Part shown: one piece after another, positions 25,048 to 33,797 of the stretch
Layout: the number at the start of each line of letters is the position of its first letter
Numbering within the stretch: the stretch's first letter is position 1
NCBI GenBank assembly: GCA_964481195.1
Contig: CAYZTB010000012.1
Span: 11,378 to 75,377, forward strand
Reading direction: 5' to 3'
DNA length: 64,000 bases
Source: Palsa-948 sp964481195
GTDB taxonomy: Bacteria; Bacteroidota; Bacteroidia; Palsa-948
Made by a program: the position numbers and the translations under genes
The notes under the pieces: generated by a model
The model's input: the letters and a program-made list of their open reading frames with translations, nothing else
The model's database searches: none
Told to the model about the DNA's origin: nothing

Positions 25048-26895
25048 ATGGCGGATATCATTAACCTATTACCAGACGCTGTTGCCAACCAAATTGCAGC
25101 CGGTGAGGTTATTCAGCGCCCTGCATCGGCAGTGAAAGAACTTTTGGAAAATGCCATCGATGCAGATGCTACGGATATTAAATTAATCCTGAAAGATTCC
25201 GGCAGAACGCTCATTCAAATTATTGACAACGGCAAAGGGATGAGTGAGACCGATGCACGCATGTGCTTTGAGCGGCATGCAACTTCCAAAATAAAAAAAG
25301 CCGATGATCTATTTAAGATTACCACCATGGGATTTCGGGGAGAAGCCATGGCATCGATTGCCGGAGTTGCACAGGTAGAACTGAAAACAAAACGCAAAAG
25401 CGATGAACTAGGAACAGAAATAGAAATAGAAGGCAGTGAATTAAAAAATCAAACTTCCTGTCAGACCCAGCAGGGAACGAGCATCAGCGTTAAAAATCTT
25501 TTTTTCAATGTTCCTGCGCGCAGAAACTTTTTAAAGTCCGATTCCGTTGAGCTACGACATATCATAGAAGAGTTCCAAAGAGTTGCCATCGCGCATCCCG
25601 AGATTGCACTATCGCTACATCACAATAAATCTGAATTATTTCATTTACAAAAAGGTACGCTGCGCCAGCGGTTGGTAGGAATTTTTGGCGATAGTTATAA
25701 TCAACGTTTAGTACCTGTGCACGAAGACACCACCATTGTAAATGTTACAGGATTTATTGGCAAGCCTGAGTTTGCTCGCAAAACAAGAGGAGAGCAATTT
25801 TTTTTCGTGAACAACCGATTTATTAAAAGCTCCTACTTACATCATGCCATACAAAATGCGTATGACCAACTACTTCCGAAGGATGCTTTTCCATCGTATT
25901 TTATCAATATGGAGATTGATCCAAAAGCCATCGATGTAAATATTCATCCTACCAAAACAGAAATAAAGTTTGAAGACGAACGATCGGTGTACACCATTGT
26001 TCGATCTGCCGTAAAACAATCGCTGGGAAAATATAACATTGCGCCTTCGCTGGATTTTGATCAGGAGATTAGCATACCTATTCCTCAAAATAAATCCAGA
26101 GAAGAGATTTTGATGAATCCCCCAAAAATAAAAATTGATAAAAATTATAATCCCTTCAAGGAAGAAGAGAAAAAAAATGAACGCAGAAGAGAGCCCTTTC
26201 CTTTTTCCACTCCAGAAAAAGAAGTAACGCCAGCGCGAGAGACATACATACATAACGAAGAAGTGGTTTCTCAACAAGAAGAGTCGCAGCAGGAGTTTAA
26301 TATTGAAGGAGAAAAAACTAACAAGACTGCCGCCTACCAGCTTCACAACAAATATATTTTGGCGCATATAAAAACGGGCATGATTGTGATTGACCAACAA
26401 GCAGCACACGAACGCATTTTATTTGAAAACTACCTAGAGATGGTAGAAAAACATAAAGGCGTATCGCAGCAGCAATTGTTTCCACAAACGTTAGAATTTT
26501 CTGCAGCAGACACAGTAATTCTTAAGGAGCTGAACGATGAACTGCAAGGTCTTGGGTTTGACATAAACGAGTTTGGAAAAAATTCATTTATAGTTCACGG
26601 CATTCCGGCTGATATGGGCGAACAAAATGTTTTTGATCTTTTAGAAAAATTAATTGAAGATTATAAATCCTCGCAAGGAAATAAAGCAGAGATACGAGCT
26701 GCCAAAAAAGAAATAGTTGCCAAAGCCATGGCCAAAAATTTATCCATCCGCTCGGGCGTGCCGCTCACCAAAGAAGAAATGAGCCACATGGTTGATGAAT
26801 TATTCTCTTGCAAGATGCCCTACGCATCGCCTACAGGCAAACCAACATTAATTACCATTGCCATTGATGAGTTGGAAAAGAAATTTAAGAAGTAA
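25048..26895 (+). CDS. mutL: DNA mismatch repair protein MutL
   Basis: ATPase coordinator of mismatch repair. The 615-aa product has the N-terminal GHKL ATPase (ENAIDADAT, DNGKGMS, TMGFRGEAMASIAGVAQV), a transducer domain with the conserved FFFVNNRFIKS and DVNIHPTKTEIKF, a variable Glu/Lys-rich linker (about residues 355-425), and the C-terminal dimerisation domain. The endonuclease motif DQHAX2EX4E appears as DQQAAHERILFE (about residues 447-458), one residue off consensus; with SPTGKPTL in place of CPHGRPT, nicking activity is uncertain. The first 330 bp are shared with the chimeric ORF upstream. Confidence 0.97.
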   Translation: MADIINLLPDAVANQIAAGEVIQRPASAVKELLENAIDADATDIKLILKDSGRTLIQIIDNGKGMSETDARMCFERHATSKIKKADDLFKITTMGFRGEAMASIAGVAQVELKTKRKSDELGTEIEIEGSELKNQTSCQTQQGTSISVKNLFFNVPARRNFLKSDSVELRHIIEEFQRVAIAHPEIALSLHHNKSELFHLQKGTLRQRLVGIFGDSYNQRLVPVHEDTTIVNVTGFIGKPEFARKTRGEQFFFVNNRFIKSSYLHHAIQNAYDQLLPKDAFPSYFINMEIDPKAIDVNIHPTKTEIKFEDERSVYTIVRSAVKQSLGKYNIAPSLDFDQEISIPIPQNKSREEILMNPPKIKIDKNYNPFKEEEKKNERRREPFPFSTPEKEVTPARETYIHNEEVVSQQEESQQEFNIEGEKTNKTAAYQLHNKYILAHIKTGMIVIDQQAAHERILFENYLEMVEKHKGVSQQQLFPQTLEFSAADTVILKELNDELQGLGFDINEFGKNSFIVHGIPADMGEQNVFDLLEKLIEDYKSSQGNKAEIRAAKKEIVAKAMAKNLSIRSGVPLTKEEMSHMVDELFSCKMPYASPTGKPTLITIAIDELEKKFKK

Positions 26896-26907
26896 AAAGT
26901 TGAGGCT

Positions 26908-27356
26908 AAGGTTGAGGCTAAGGCGGAGGCAGTAAAAGTGAATAATGAAGATATGGAATTATTAAAATAAAAATGAAATACAAAGACTTTACAGATTTTC
27001 CGGTATGGCAGAAAGGGTTAAGTCTAGTACTTAAGGTATATGCTATAACCAAAGAATATCCTCCCGATGAAAGATTTGGATTAATAAGCGATATGCGCAG
27101 GGCATCTAATTCCATTACACAAAATATTGCCGAAGGTTTTGGAAGGGAAGGCAGTAAAGACAAATCAAATTTTTATAAAATAGCTAGAGGGGGCGCATAT
27201 GAAATAATAAGTCAAACTTTAGTAAGTTCTGCTTTAGGCTTCTGCAAAAGCGATGACAAAGAAAATATTGTTGTAGCTTGCCGTTCAATTATTGAAGAAT
27301 TAAACTATATCATTAAATACTTAAAAGAAAAAAGCAATCGCATTCCTCAACCTTAA
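26908..27356. mobile_element. S23 cassette with inverted-repeat ends downstream of mutL
   Basis: AAGGTTGAGG at 26908-26917 (within a short GTTGAGGCTAAG tandem array from 26899) and its exact reverse complement CCTCAACCTT at 27345-27354 bracket the second four-helix-bundle gene. The right repeat overlaps the last codons and stop. The arrangement matches that at 8876-9299 although the repeat sequence differs. Mobility is inferred, not shown. Confidence 0.35.
26973..27356 (+). CDS. Four-helix bundle protein (S23 type)
   Basis: A 127-aa member of the S23/intervening-sequence four-helix family: FPVWQKGLSLVLKVYAITKE, then the family core DERFGLISDMRRASNSITQN followed by IAEGFGREG (about residues 28-58), and a C-terminal amphipathic helix (IEELNYIIKYLKEK). 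It is closer to the family consensus than the copy at 8923 and only distantly similar to it. Function unknown. It lies between mutL and the rhomboid gene without an evident link to either; the 3' end of the ORF is formed by the right inverted repeat. Confidence 0.92.
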   Translation: MKYKDFTDFPVWQKGLSLVLKVYAITKEYPPDERFGLISDMRRASNSITQNIAEGFGREGSKDKSNFYKIARGGAYEIISQTLVSSALGFCKSDDKENIVVACRSIIEELNYIIKYLKEKSNRIPQP

Positions 27357-27382
27357 ACTAAGCCTAATCCTCTGGATATTCT

Positions 27383-28228
27383 ATGTCTGACGAATACCGC
27401 CCCTCCGGATTTAATGTGTTGCCAACGGTAATAAAAAATCTGTTGATTATCAACGGACTTTTTTTCCTTGCCACCCTAGTTTTTGAATTAAAACTACATA
27501 TTGACCTAACAAACATTTTAGGGCTACACTATTTCTTTTCCGAAGAATTTAGACCTTACCAGTTGGTTACCTACATGTTTATGCATGGGAGTTTTGGGCA
27601 TATTTTCTTTAACATGTTTGCGCTGTGGATGTTTGGTAATATCTTGGAAAATGTGTGGGGGCCAAAACGATTTTTAATCTATTACTTAGTTTGCGGCATT
27701 GGAGCAATACTATTGCACTATACCATTCACTATTTTGAAATACAGCCTACCATAACTGCGTTAAACAACTACATTGCCGATCCAAGTGGCGATGCGTTTA
27801 AATATCTTTTTGATAAAGGCACACTTGATTTTTCCGGCATACGTGATAAAAATACGTTTCAAGATTTACTTAACAACTACCAATCCTTACTAGCGTCTGG
27901 CGAAACCGGCAAAGCTTTACATGCATCCGTAATTTTTGTAGAAGAATACAAACGTGTATTTTTAAATGCTCCAGTGGTGGTGGGAGCATCGGGCTCTGTA
28001 TTTGGATTGTTACTTGCCTTTGGCATGATGTTTCCCGACTCCAAAATTTACATGTACTTTTTATTCCCTATTAAAGCAAAATACTTTGTAATACTATACG
28101 GTGCTATCGAATTATTTGGAGCCGTAAATAATTCCCAAACCGATAACATTGCACACTACGCACACTTAGGCGGCATGCTCTTTGGTTTTTTCCTTATTAA
28201 ATATTGGAAGAAAAAAAGAAGTTTTTAA
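27383..28228 (+). CDS. Rhomboid family intramembrane serine protease
   Basis: Cleaves membrane proteins within the bilayer. The 281-aa protein has the rhomboid core: HGSFGHIFFNMFALWMFGN (loop 1/TM2, about residues 67-85), VGASGSVFGLLLAFGMMF with nucleophile Ser in GASGS (about 205), and HYAHLGGMLFGFFL with the catalytic His (about 257). A non-conserved insert of about 60 residues between TM segments (ITALNNYIADPSGDAFKYLF ... GETGKALHAS) is soluble. Substrates unknown. Confidence 0.93.
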   Translation: MSDEYRPSGFNVLPTVIKNLLIINGLFFLATLVFELKLHIDLTNILGLHYFFSEEFRPYQLVTYMFMHGSFGHIFFNMFALWMFGNILENVWGPKRFLIYYLVCGIGAILLHYTIHYFEIQPTITALNNYIADPSGDAFKYLFDKGTLDFSGIRDKNTFQDLLNNYQSLLASGETGKALHASVIFVEEYKRVFLNAPVVVGASGSVFGLLLAFGMMFPDSKIYMYFLFPIKAKYFVILYGAIELFGAVNNSQTDNIAHYAHLGGMLFGFFLIKYWKKKRSF

Positions 28229-28386
28229 AAAAGTTGTGACCAGTACTTGAACAATAAGGTAACCTGTTTTTCATTCTCTATTATTGCAGGCTGACAAAAT
28301 AATTTAGACAAGAAAAATGTTATTAAAAACCTTTATTACTATTCGTGAATGTTAAGCTGTGAAAAACGGTGTAAATTATTGAAGAA

Positions 28387-28947
28387 ATGAAACTCTACAT
28401 CAAAAACATGGTGTGTAGTCGCTGCAAAATGGTAGTAAGGTCTGAGTTAGAAAAACTTAGGCTTACTCCCATAACGGTTGAGTTGGGCGAAGTTGAGTTA
28501 CAGGAAGAAACCATAGAAAATCAAAAAGCAGCCCTACAAAGCAACTTGAATCTTTTGGGCTTTGAGATTATTGATGATAAAAATAGTAAGACCATTGAAA
28601 AGATAAAAAATCTAATTATTGATTTGGTTCACTATAAAAACAACGAACTTACAGTAAACTTATCAGAATATATATCTCAAAATCTATTACAGGATTACAA
28701 TACGTTGAGCAATCTTTTTTCTGAAGTGGCTAACACAACTATAGAAAAGTATTTCATTTCTCAAAAAATTGAGAAGGTAAAAGAACTATTAATGTATGAT
28801 GAGCTTTCATTAAGTGAAATAGCTATTAAGCTAAACTATAGTAGCGTAGGCTATTTAAGTAATCAATTCAAAAAGGTTATAGGCTTTTCACCAAGTTATT
28901 TTAAGCAATTAAAGGTCAATAAGCGAAAGCAAATCGAAGATTTGTAA
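28387..28947 (+). CDS. AraC-type regulator with HMA-like CxxC N-terminus; probable copper sensor
   Basis: A 186-aa cytoplasmic regulator. Residues 1-70 resemble a metal-binding HMA domain (KLYIKNMVCSRCKMVVRSEL, Cys10/Cys13). Residues about 100-180 form a single AraC/XylS DNA-binding module: FISQKIEKVKELLMYDELSL and SEIAIKLNYSSVGYLSNQFK, then KVIGFSPSYFKQL. No separate effector domain exists, so the HMA-like part is the likely sensor. It lies 92 bp upstream of a Cu+-ATPase gene and a multicopper oxidase, and a perfect 9-bp inverted repeat covers its 3' end. Activation of copA by Cu(I) is the natural hypothesis; direct evidence is absent. Confidence 0.85.
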   Translation: MKLYIKNMVCSRCKMVVRSELEKLRLTPITVELGEVELQEETIENQKAALQSNLNLLGFEIIDDKNSKTIEKIKNLIIDLVHYKNNELTVNLSEYISQNLLQDYNTLSNLFSEVANTTIEKYFISQKIEKVKELLMYDELSLSEIAIKLNYSSVGYLSNQFKKVIGFSPSYFKQLKVNKRKQIEDL

Positions 28948-28977
28948 ATCTTACAAATCATTCCCAAAATTTTGTAA
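28939..28977. promoter_or_regulatory. Inverted repeat, candidate operator for copA
   Basis: GATTTGTAA at 28939-28947 pairs perfectly with TTACAAATC at 28951-28959 (3-bp spacer). A third half-site TTTTGTAA follows at 28970-28977. It lies 60-100 bp upstream of the ATPase ATG, where an activator would bind. A hairpin terminator is less likely: low GC and no long T-tract. Confidence 0.45.
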
Positions 28978-29039
28978 TAGCCGAGTCGATTTTAGTAAAG
29001 ACATTTGCTACATAAAGTCTGTCACTAAAATTTTTAAAA

Positions 29040-31538
29040 ATGAAACACATATATCAAATACAAGGAATGACCTGTACGGGTTGTCGTAATCACGTTAAAG
29101 AAGCACTTAATTCTGTAAAGGGTATTAGTAATGCCACCGTTGATTTAAAAAACGGAACTGCGTCTATTGAAATGAACTCGCCTATTCATTTACAAACATT
29201 TCAAGACGCATTAAATAAAATTAAAGGTAATTATACCATATCCTTACCTGATAATGGCCACCATCATCAGGTAAAAAAAATTGAACCAATAAAAGGAGAA
29301 GGCACTGGCACATTCTATTGCCCAATGCACTGCGAAGGAGATAAAACCTATGATAATGCTAGCAATTGTCCGGTATGTGGAATGGATTTAGTCGAAGAGA
29401 AAAATTTATCTACTACTGTAACTGAGCAATGGACCTGTCCAATGCACCCAGAAATTGTAAAAAAAGAGGCCGGCTCTTGTCCTATATGCGGAATGGATTT
29501 AGTGCCGCTAGAAGTTGATGTTTCAGCAGAAGAAAAAACTTATAAAAAATTACTTACAAAATTTTGGATTGCAACTGCATTCACGCTACCCATTTTCTTA
29601 ATCGCAATGAGCGAAATGCTTGCTCATAATCCACTATATGATGTAATGGAACAAAAAAATTGGAACTGGATTCAGTTCGCATTATCCATTCCAGTTGTGT
29701 TTTATGCTACTTGGATGTTTTTTGAACGCGCCTATAAAAGTATAAAAACTTGGAATCTCAATATGTTCACGCTTATAGGTATTGGTGCTGGCGTAGCTTG
29801 GCTGTTTAGTGTATTTGGTATGTTTTTTCCAGATGTTTTTCCAAACCAATTCAGAACAGAATCTGGTGCAGTTCATGTATATTTTGAAGCTGCAACGGTT
29901 ATTCTAACGCTTGTACTTTTAGGACAACTTTTAGAAGCACGTGCGCATAGTAAAACCAATTCAGCAGTAAAAGAATTGTTGAAGTTAGCGCCCAACAAAG
30001 CCACAAAAATAGTAGATGGTGGAGAAATCGAAGTAAGCATCGACAACATAAAATTGAACGATATTCTAAAAGTAAAACCAGGCGATAAAATTCCTGTGGA
30101 TGGTGTGATAACAGAAGGAGACACAACTATTGATGAATCTATGATTACTGGAGAGCCTATTCCTGTAAACAAATCGAAAGATGATAAAGTAAGTAGCGGA
30201 ACAATTAATGGTAACCAAACCTTTTTAATGAGAGCTGAAAAAGTAGGTAGCGATACTTTACTATCTCAAATTATTCATATGGTCAATGATGCCAGTAGAA
30301 GTCGTGCACCAATTCAAAATTTAGCAGATAAAGTTTCAGGGTACTTTGTGCCTGTTGTAGTCATAATATCGTTATTAACCTTTGCTGTTTGGGTTATTTG
30401 GGGTCCAGAACCAGTTTATGTTTATGCGTTTATTAATGCTATTGCTGTCTTGATCATTGCTTGTCCTTGTGCATTAGGATTAGCTACACCAATGTCTGTA
30501 ATGGTTGGTGTAGGTAAAGGCGCTCAAAATGGCGTATTGATTAAAAATGCTGAAGCTCTCGAAAAAATGGATAAGATAGACACCTTAATTATCGATAAAA
30601 CAGGAACTATTACCGAAGGAAAACCAACCGTAGAAAAAGTAGGTTTTTTCAATGATATACTTAATGAAAGCCAAGTGCTTCAATACATTGTGTCATTAAA
30701 CAACAATAGCGAACATCCACTAGCAGAGGCTACTGTTAAATATGGTAAAGAACAAAACGTTGAAATTTTAAAATCAGATTCATTTAGTGCAGTTACGGGG
30801 AAAGGTGTTGAAGCTACTATTAACGGTAAAAAGGTAGCGTTAGGAAATCCTAAAATGATGGAACATGCCAGTGCGGAAATAACTTCTCCAATGTTAGAAG
30901 AAGCAAAAACATATCAAAAACAAGGTAAAACTGTATCTTATCTGGCAATAGAAAAAACTGTTGTTGGTTATGTAATTATAGCTGATAAAATCAAGGAAAC
31001 AAGTTCAAAAGCTATCAAAGCTCTTCAAGTAAAAGGCATTGCAGTAATAATGCTTACAGGCGATAATCACGATACAGCACAGGCAGTAGCATCCGAACTC
31101 AATCTTACAGATTTCAAAGCAAGTATGTTACCCGAAGATAAACTCAAAAAAGTAGAACAACTTCAGAAAAATGGAAAAGTAGTTGCCATGGCAGGCGATG
31201 GCATTAACGATGCACCCGCATTAGCAAAAAGTGATGTAGGTATAGCTATGGGTACAGGGACAGATGTTGCAATAGAAAGCGCAATGGTAACGTTGGTAAA
31301 AGGCGATTTACACGGCATTGTAAAAGCAATAAATTTAAGCAACACTGTAATGAAAAATATAAAGCAGAATTTATTTTTTGCACTTGTTTATAACACATTA
31401 GGTATTCCAATAGCAGCAGGAGTATTATTTCCTTTTTTCGGAATATTATTATCACCTATGATTGCAGCATTAGCTATGAGCTTCAGTTCGGTATCAGTTA
31501 TTGCAAATGCTTTAAGATTAAGAAATATTAAAATATAG
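29040..31538 (+). CDS. copA: Copper-translocating P1B-type ATPase with two heavy-metal-binding zinc-ribbon-like modules
   Basis: Exports Cu(I) from the cytoplasm using ATP. The 832-aa protein has, in order, an HMA domain (GMTCTGCRNHVKEAL, Cys12/15), two short YHS/heavy-metal-binding modules (FYCPMHC ... CPVCGMDLV; WTCPMHPEIV ... CPICGMDLVPLE, about residues 97-160), eight membrane helices, the actuator TGEPIPV, the ion-channel motif ACPCALGLATP (about 474), the phosphorylation site IDKTGTITEG (about 518), GDGINDAPALA, and the Cu+-ATPase signatures YNTLGIP and MSFSSVSVIANALRL. The HMA plus double CPxCGM arrangement is well known in Bacteroidota CopA. 4 bp separate it from the oxidase gene. Confidence 0.96.
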   Translation: MKHIYQIQGMTCTGCRNHVKEALNSVKGISNATVDLKNGTASIEMNSPIHLQTFQDALNKIKGNYTISLPDNGHHHQVKKIEPIKGEGTGTFYCPMHCEGDKTYDNASNCPVCGMDLVEEKNLSTTVTEQWTCPMHPEIVKKEAGSCPICGMDLVPLEVDVSAEEKTYKKLLTKFWIATAFTLPIFLIAMSEMLAHNPLYDVMEQKNWNWIQFALSIPVVFYATWMFFERAYKSIKTWNLNMFTLIGIGAGVAWLFSVFGMFFPDVFPNQFRTESGAVHVYFEAATVILTLVLLGQLLEARAHSKTNSAVKELLKLAPNKATKIVDGGEIEVSIDNIKLNDILKVKPGDKIPVDGVITEGDTTIDESMITGEPIPVNKSKDDKVSSGTINGNQTFLMRAEKVGSDTLLSQIIHMVNDASRSRAPIQNLADKVSGYFVPVVVIISLLTFAVWVIWGPEPVYVYAFINAIAVLIIACPCALGLATPMSVMVGVGKGAQNGVLIKNAEALEKMDKIDTLIIDKTGTITEGKPTVEKVGFFNDILNESQVLQYIVSLNNNSEHPLAEATVKYGKEQNVEILKSDSFSAVTGKGVEATINGKKVALGNPKMMEHASAEITSPMLEEAKTYQKQGKTVSYLAIEKTVVGYVIIADKIKETSSKAIKALQVKGIAVIMLTGDNHDTAQAVASELNLTDFKASMLPEDKLKKVEQLQKNGKVVAMAGDGINDAPALAKSDVGIAMGTGTDVAIESAMVTLVKGDLHGIVKAINLSNTVMKNIKQNLFFALVYNTLGIPIAAGVLFPFFGILLSPMIAALAMSFSSVSVIANALRLRNIKI

Positions 31539-31542
31539 AAAA

Positions 31543-33786
31543 ATGAGAAAACACATACTATTGCTAGCAGTATTAGTTGGAACAACGTCAATCCATATCT
31601 TGTTCGGTCAAAATGTGGTTCGATACGATTTAACAATTACAGATACTATTGTAAATTTTTCTGGTAAAGAAAAAAGAGCGATTGCAGTAAATGGACAAAT
31701 TCCTATGCCAACGTTAACTTTTACAGAAGGTGACATTGCAGAAATTGTAGTTCACAATAAGTTAAAAGAAAGCACGTCTTTACATTGGCACGGAGTATTT
31801 CTTCCCAACAAAGAAGATGGCGTTCCATATTTAACTCAAATGCCTATTGAACCCAATGAAACATTTACCTATCGATTTCCTATTATTCAAAGTGGCACAC
31901 ATTGGTATCACAGTCACCGCGGACTGCAAGAGCAGATAGGAATGTATGGTTCGTTGGTTTTGTTGAAGAAAAAAAACGACCCAACATTTAGAAAAGGGAT
32001 TGACGATTTGCCTGAAGTTCCAATTGTTTTAAGCGAATGGACAGATTTAAAACCTGAAAATGTGCATCGAATGTTACACAATGCTAATGATTGGTCAGCA
32101 ATTAAAAAAGGCACAGTTCAAAGTTATTCCGAAGCTATAAAGGCTGGATATTTCAAAACCAAATTAGTAAACGAATGGAAACGTATGTTGGCAATGGATG
32201 TTAGCGATGTATATTATGATAAATTTCTTATCAACGGTAAAAATGAAAGTCAGTTGTCTCAATTCAATGGTGGCGACAAAGTACGTTTACGCATTTCAAA
32301 TGGAGGAGCTTCATCCTATTTTTGGCTCACGTATGCAGGTGGAAAAATGACAGTCATAGCCAATGATGGCAATGATGTTGAGCCTATTGAAGTTGATAGA
32401 TTTATAATTGGTGTTTCAGAAACTTATGATATTATTATTACAATTCCTGCAAACAACACAGCTTATGAGTTTTTAGCAACACCTGAAGACCGTACAAAAT
32501 CAGCTTCCATTTATTTAGGAAATGGGAAAATACAGTTTAAAAGCAGAATGCCAAAACTAAAGTATTTTGAAGGAATGAAAATGATGAATGGTATGATGAA
32601 TATGGACGGAAGCATGGATGATATGGGAATGGATATGAGCCTTCAGCAAATGGATATGAATACTGTGATGTATCCAGAAATTACTGGAAGCAATGAAGAT
32701 AAAAAGGGTAACGAAATGCAGATGAATGGCGAAATAGGCCATTCAAAACACAATAGGAGTAACGCAAATGATTTGATAACACTCAATTATGCAATGCTTC
32801 GTGCACCGAATCCAACTACGCTACTAAAAGATGCACCAGTAAGAAAATTACGTTTCGAACTCTCTGGAAATATGAATCGCTATGTATGGAGTATGGACAA
32901 TAAAGTATTAGCAGAAACCGACAAAATCCTTATTAAAAAAGGCGAAAATGTTTGCATTGTTTTATATAATGGCTCTATGATGCGACACCCAATGCATTTA
33001 CACGGACACGATTTTAGAGTATTAAATGGTCAAGGCGAGTATGCACCACTTAAAAATGTTTTGGATATTATGCCAATGGAAACCGATACCATAGAATTTG
33101 CCGCGAACGTTGAAGGCGATTGGTTTTTTCATTGTCATATCTTATATCATATGATGGCGGGGATGAATCGTGTGTTTTCGTATGAAATACAAGAACCAAA
33201 TCCGTATTTGCCCAATAAAAAATGGGCGTACAAAAAACTACAAGCAGAAAGCAACAAACTTCACTTCATGGTAGAAAATGACTTTGCATCCAACGGAAAT
33301 GACGGAAAGACAATGTTGCAAAATACACGTTGGAGTTTTGGAACAGAATGGCGTTTGGGTTATCACGATAAGCACGGGTATGAAACAGAAACGCACATTG
33401 GACGATACATTGGCAAAATGCAATGGCTTATGCCTTTTGTTGGTTTTGATTGGCGATATAGAAAAACAGGAATTGGTGAACAGGAAACCAACGTGTTTGA
33501 ACAAACTAATACAAAAGACAATCGCAATTTAGTAAGTGTTGGTTTTAATTATACACTACCAATGCTATTAATTTTTCAAGCAGAAGTATTTCATAATGGC
33601 GATGTACGCTTACAGTTAATTCGTGAAGATATACCCCTTTCGCAAAGATTAAGATGGGCATTTATGGCAAATACTGACAAAGAATATATGACAGGATTTA
33701 AGTATATCGTTACTAGAAATATAGGTATTACAACTCATTACGATAGCGATATGGGAATTGGATTTGGTGCGACTTTGAACTATTGA
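31543..33786 (+). CDS. Multicopper oxidase fused to a C-terminal beta-barrel (CopA-CopB-like fusion)
   Basis: Periplasmic/outer-membrane oxidase that probably oxidises Cu(I) to Cu(II). The 747-aa product has a signal peptide (LLLAVLVGTTSIHILFGQ), then cupredoxin domains with all four copper motifs: LHWHG (about 80), HWYHSHRG (about 120), HPMHLHGHDF (about 482) and HCHILYHMMAGM (about 530). A Met-rich loop (MKMMNGMMNMDGSMDDMGMD, about 345-365) resembles those of CueO/PcoA. After about residue 565 a 180-residue extension shows alternating aromatic strands (TRWSFGTEWRLGYHDKHGYE; PFVGFDWRYRK; MGIGFGATLNY) ending in an aromatic residue, as in CopB/PcoB-like barrels. Co-transcribed with copA. Confidence 0.88.
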   Translation: MRKHILLLAVLVGTTSIHILFGQNVVRYDLTITDTIVNFSGKEKRAIAVNGQIPMPTLTFTEGDIAEIVVHNKLKESTSLHWHGVFLPNKEDGVPYLTQMPIEPNETFTYRFPIIQSGTHWYHSHRGLQEQIGMYGSLVLLKKKNDPTFRKGIDDLPEVPIVLSEWTDLKPENVHRMLHNANDWSAIKKGTVQSYSEAIKAGYFKTKLVNEWKRMLAMDVSDVYYDKFLINGKNESQLSQFNGGDKVRLRISNGGASSYFWLTYAGGKMTVIANDGNDVEPIEVDRFIIGVSETYDIIITIPANNTAYEFLATPEDRTKSASIYLGNGKIQFKSRMPKLKYFEGMKMMNGMMNMDGSMDDMGMDMSLQQMDMNTVMYPEITGSNEDKKGNEMQMNGEIGHSKHNRSNANDLITLNYAMLRAPNPTTLLKDAPVRKLRFELSGNMNRYVWSMDNKVLAETDKILIKKGENVCIVLYNGSMMRHPMHLHGHDFRVLNGQGEYAPLKNVLDIMPMETDTIEFAANVEGDWFFHCHILYHMMAGMNRVFSYEIQEPNPYLPNKKWAYKKLQAESNKLHFMVENDFASNGNDGKTMLQNTRWSFGTEWRLGYHDKHGYETETHIGRYIGKMQWLMPFVGFDWRYRKTGIGEQETNVFEQTNTKDNRNLVSVGFNYTLPMLLIFQAEVFHNGDVRLQLIREDIPLSQRLRWAFMANTDKEYMTGFKYIVTRNIGITTHYDSDMGIGFGATLNY

Positions 33787-33797
33787 CAACTGAAATG

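Larger units (their letters stand above)
22795..25368. repeat. Tandem duplication, unit 2 (2,574 bp)
   Basis: Second head-to-tail copy. Every ORF and intergenic element of unit 1 recurs at an offset of exactly 2,574 bp, with identical translations. It ends inside the intact mutL, so the complete mutL gene is formed by unit 2 plus unique downstream sequence. Confidence 0.95.

Noticed and set aside
20221..25377. Composite transposon as the cause of the tandem duplication
   Set aside because: No transposase gene, no terminal inverted repeats and no target-site duplication; only 9-bp direct microhomology.
25870..26409. 179-aa minus-strand ORF within mutL
   Set aside because: Lies wholly opposite a well-conserved gene; low-complexity Phe/Leu-rich translation typical of a shadow frame.
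32575..32690. ATG-rich run in the oxidase gene as an internal repeat or start
   Set aside because: It encodes the Met-rich copper loop expected in CueO/PcoA-type oxidases.
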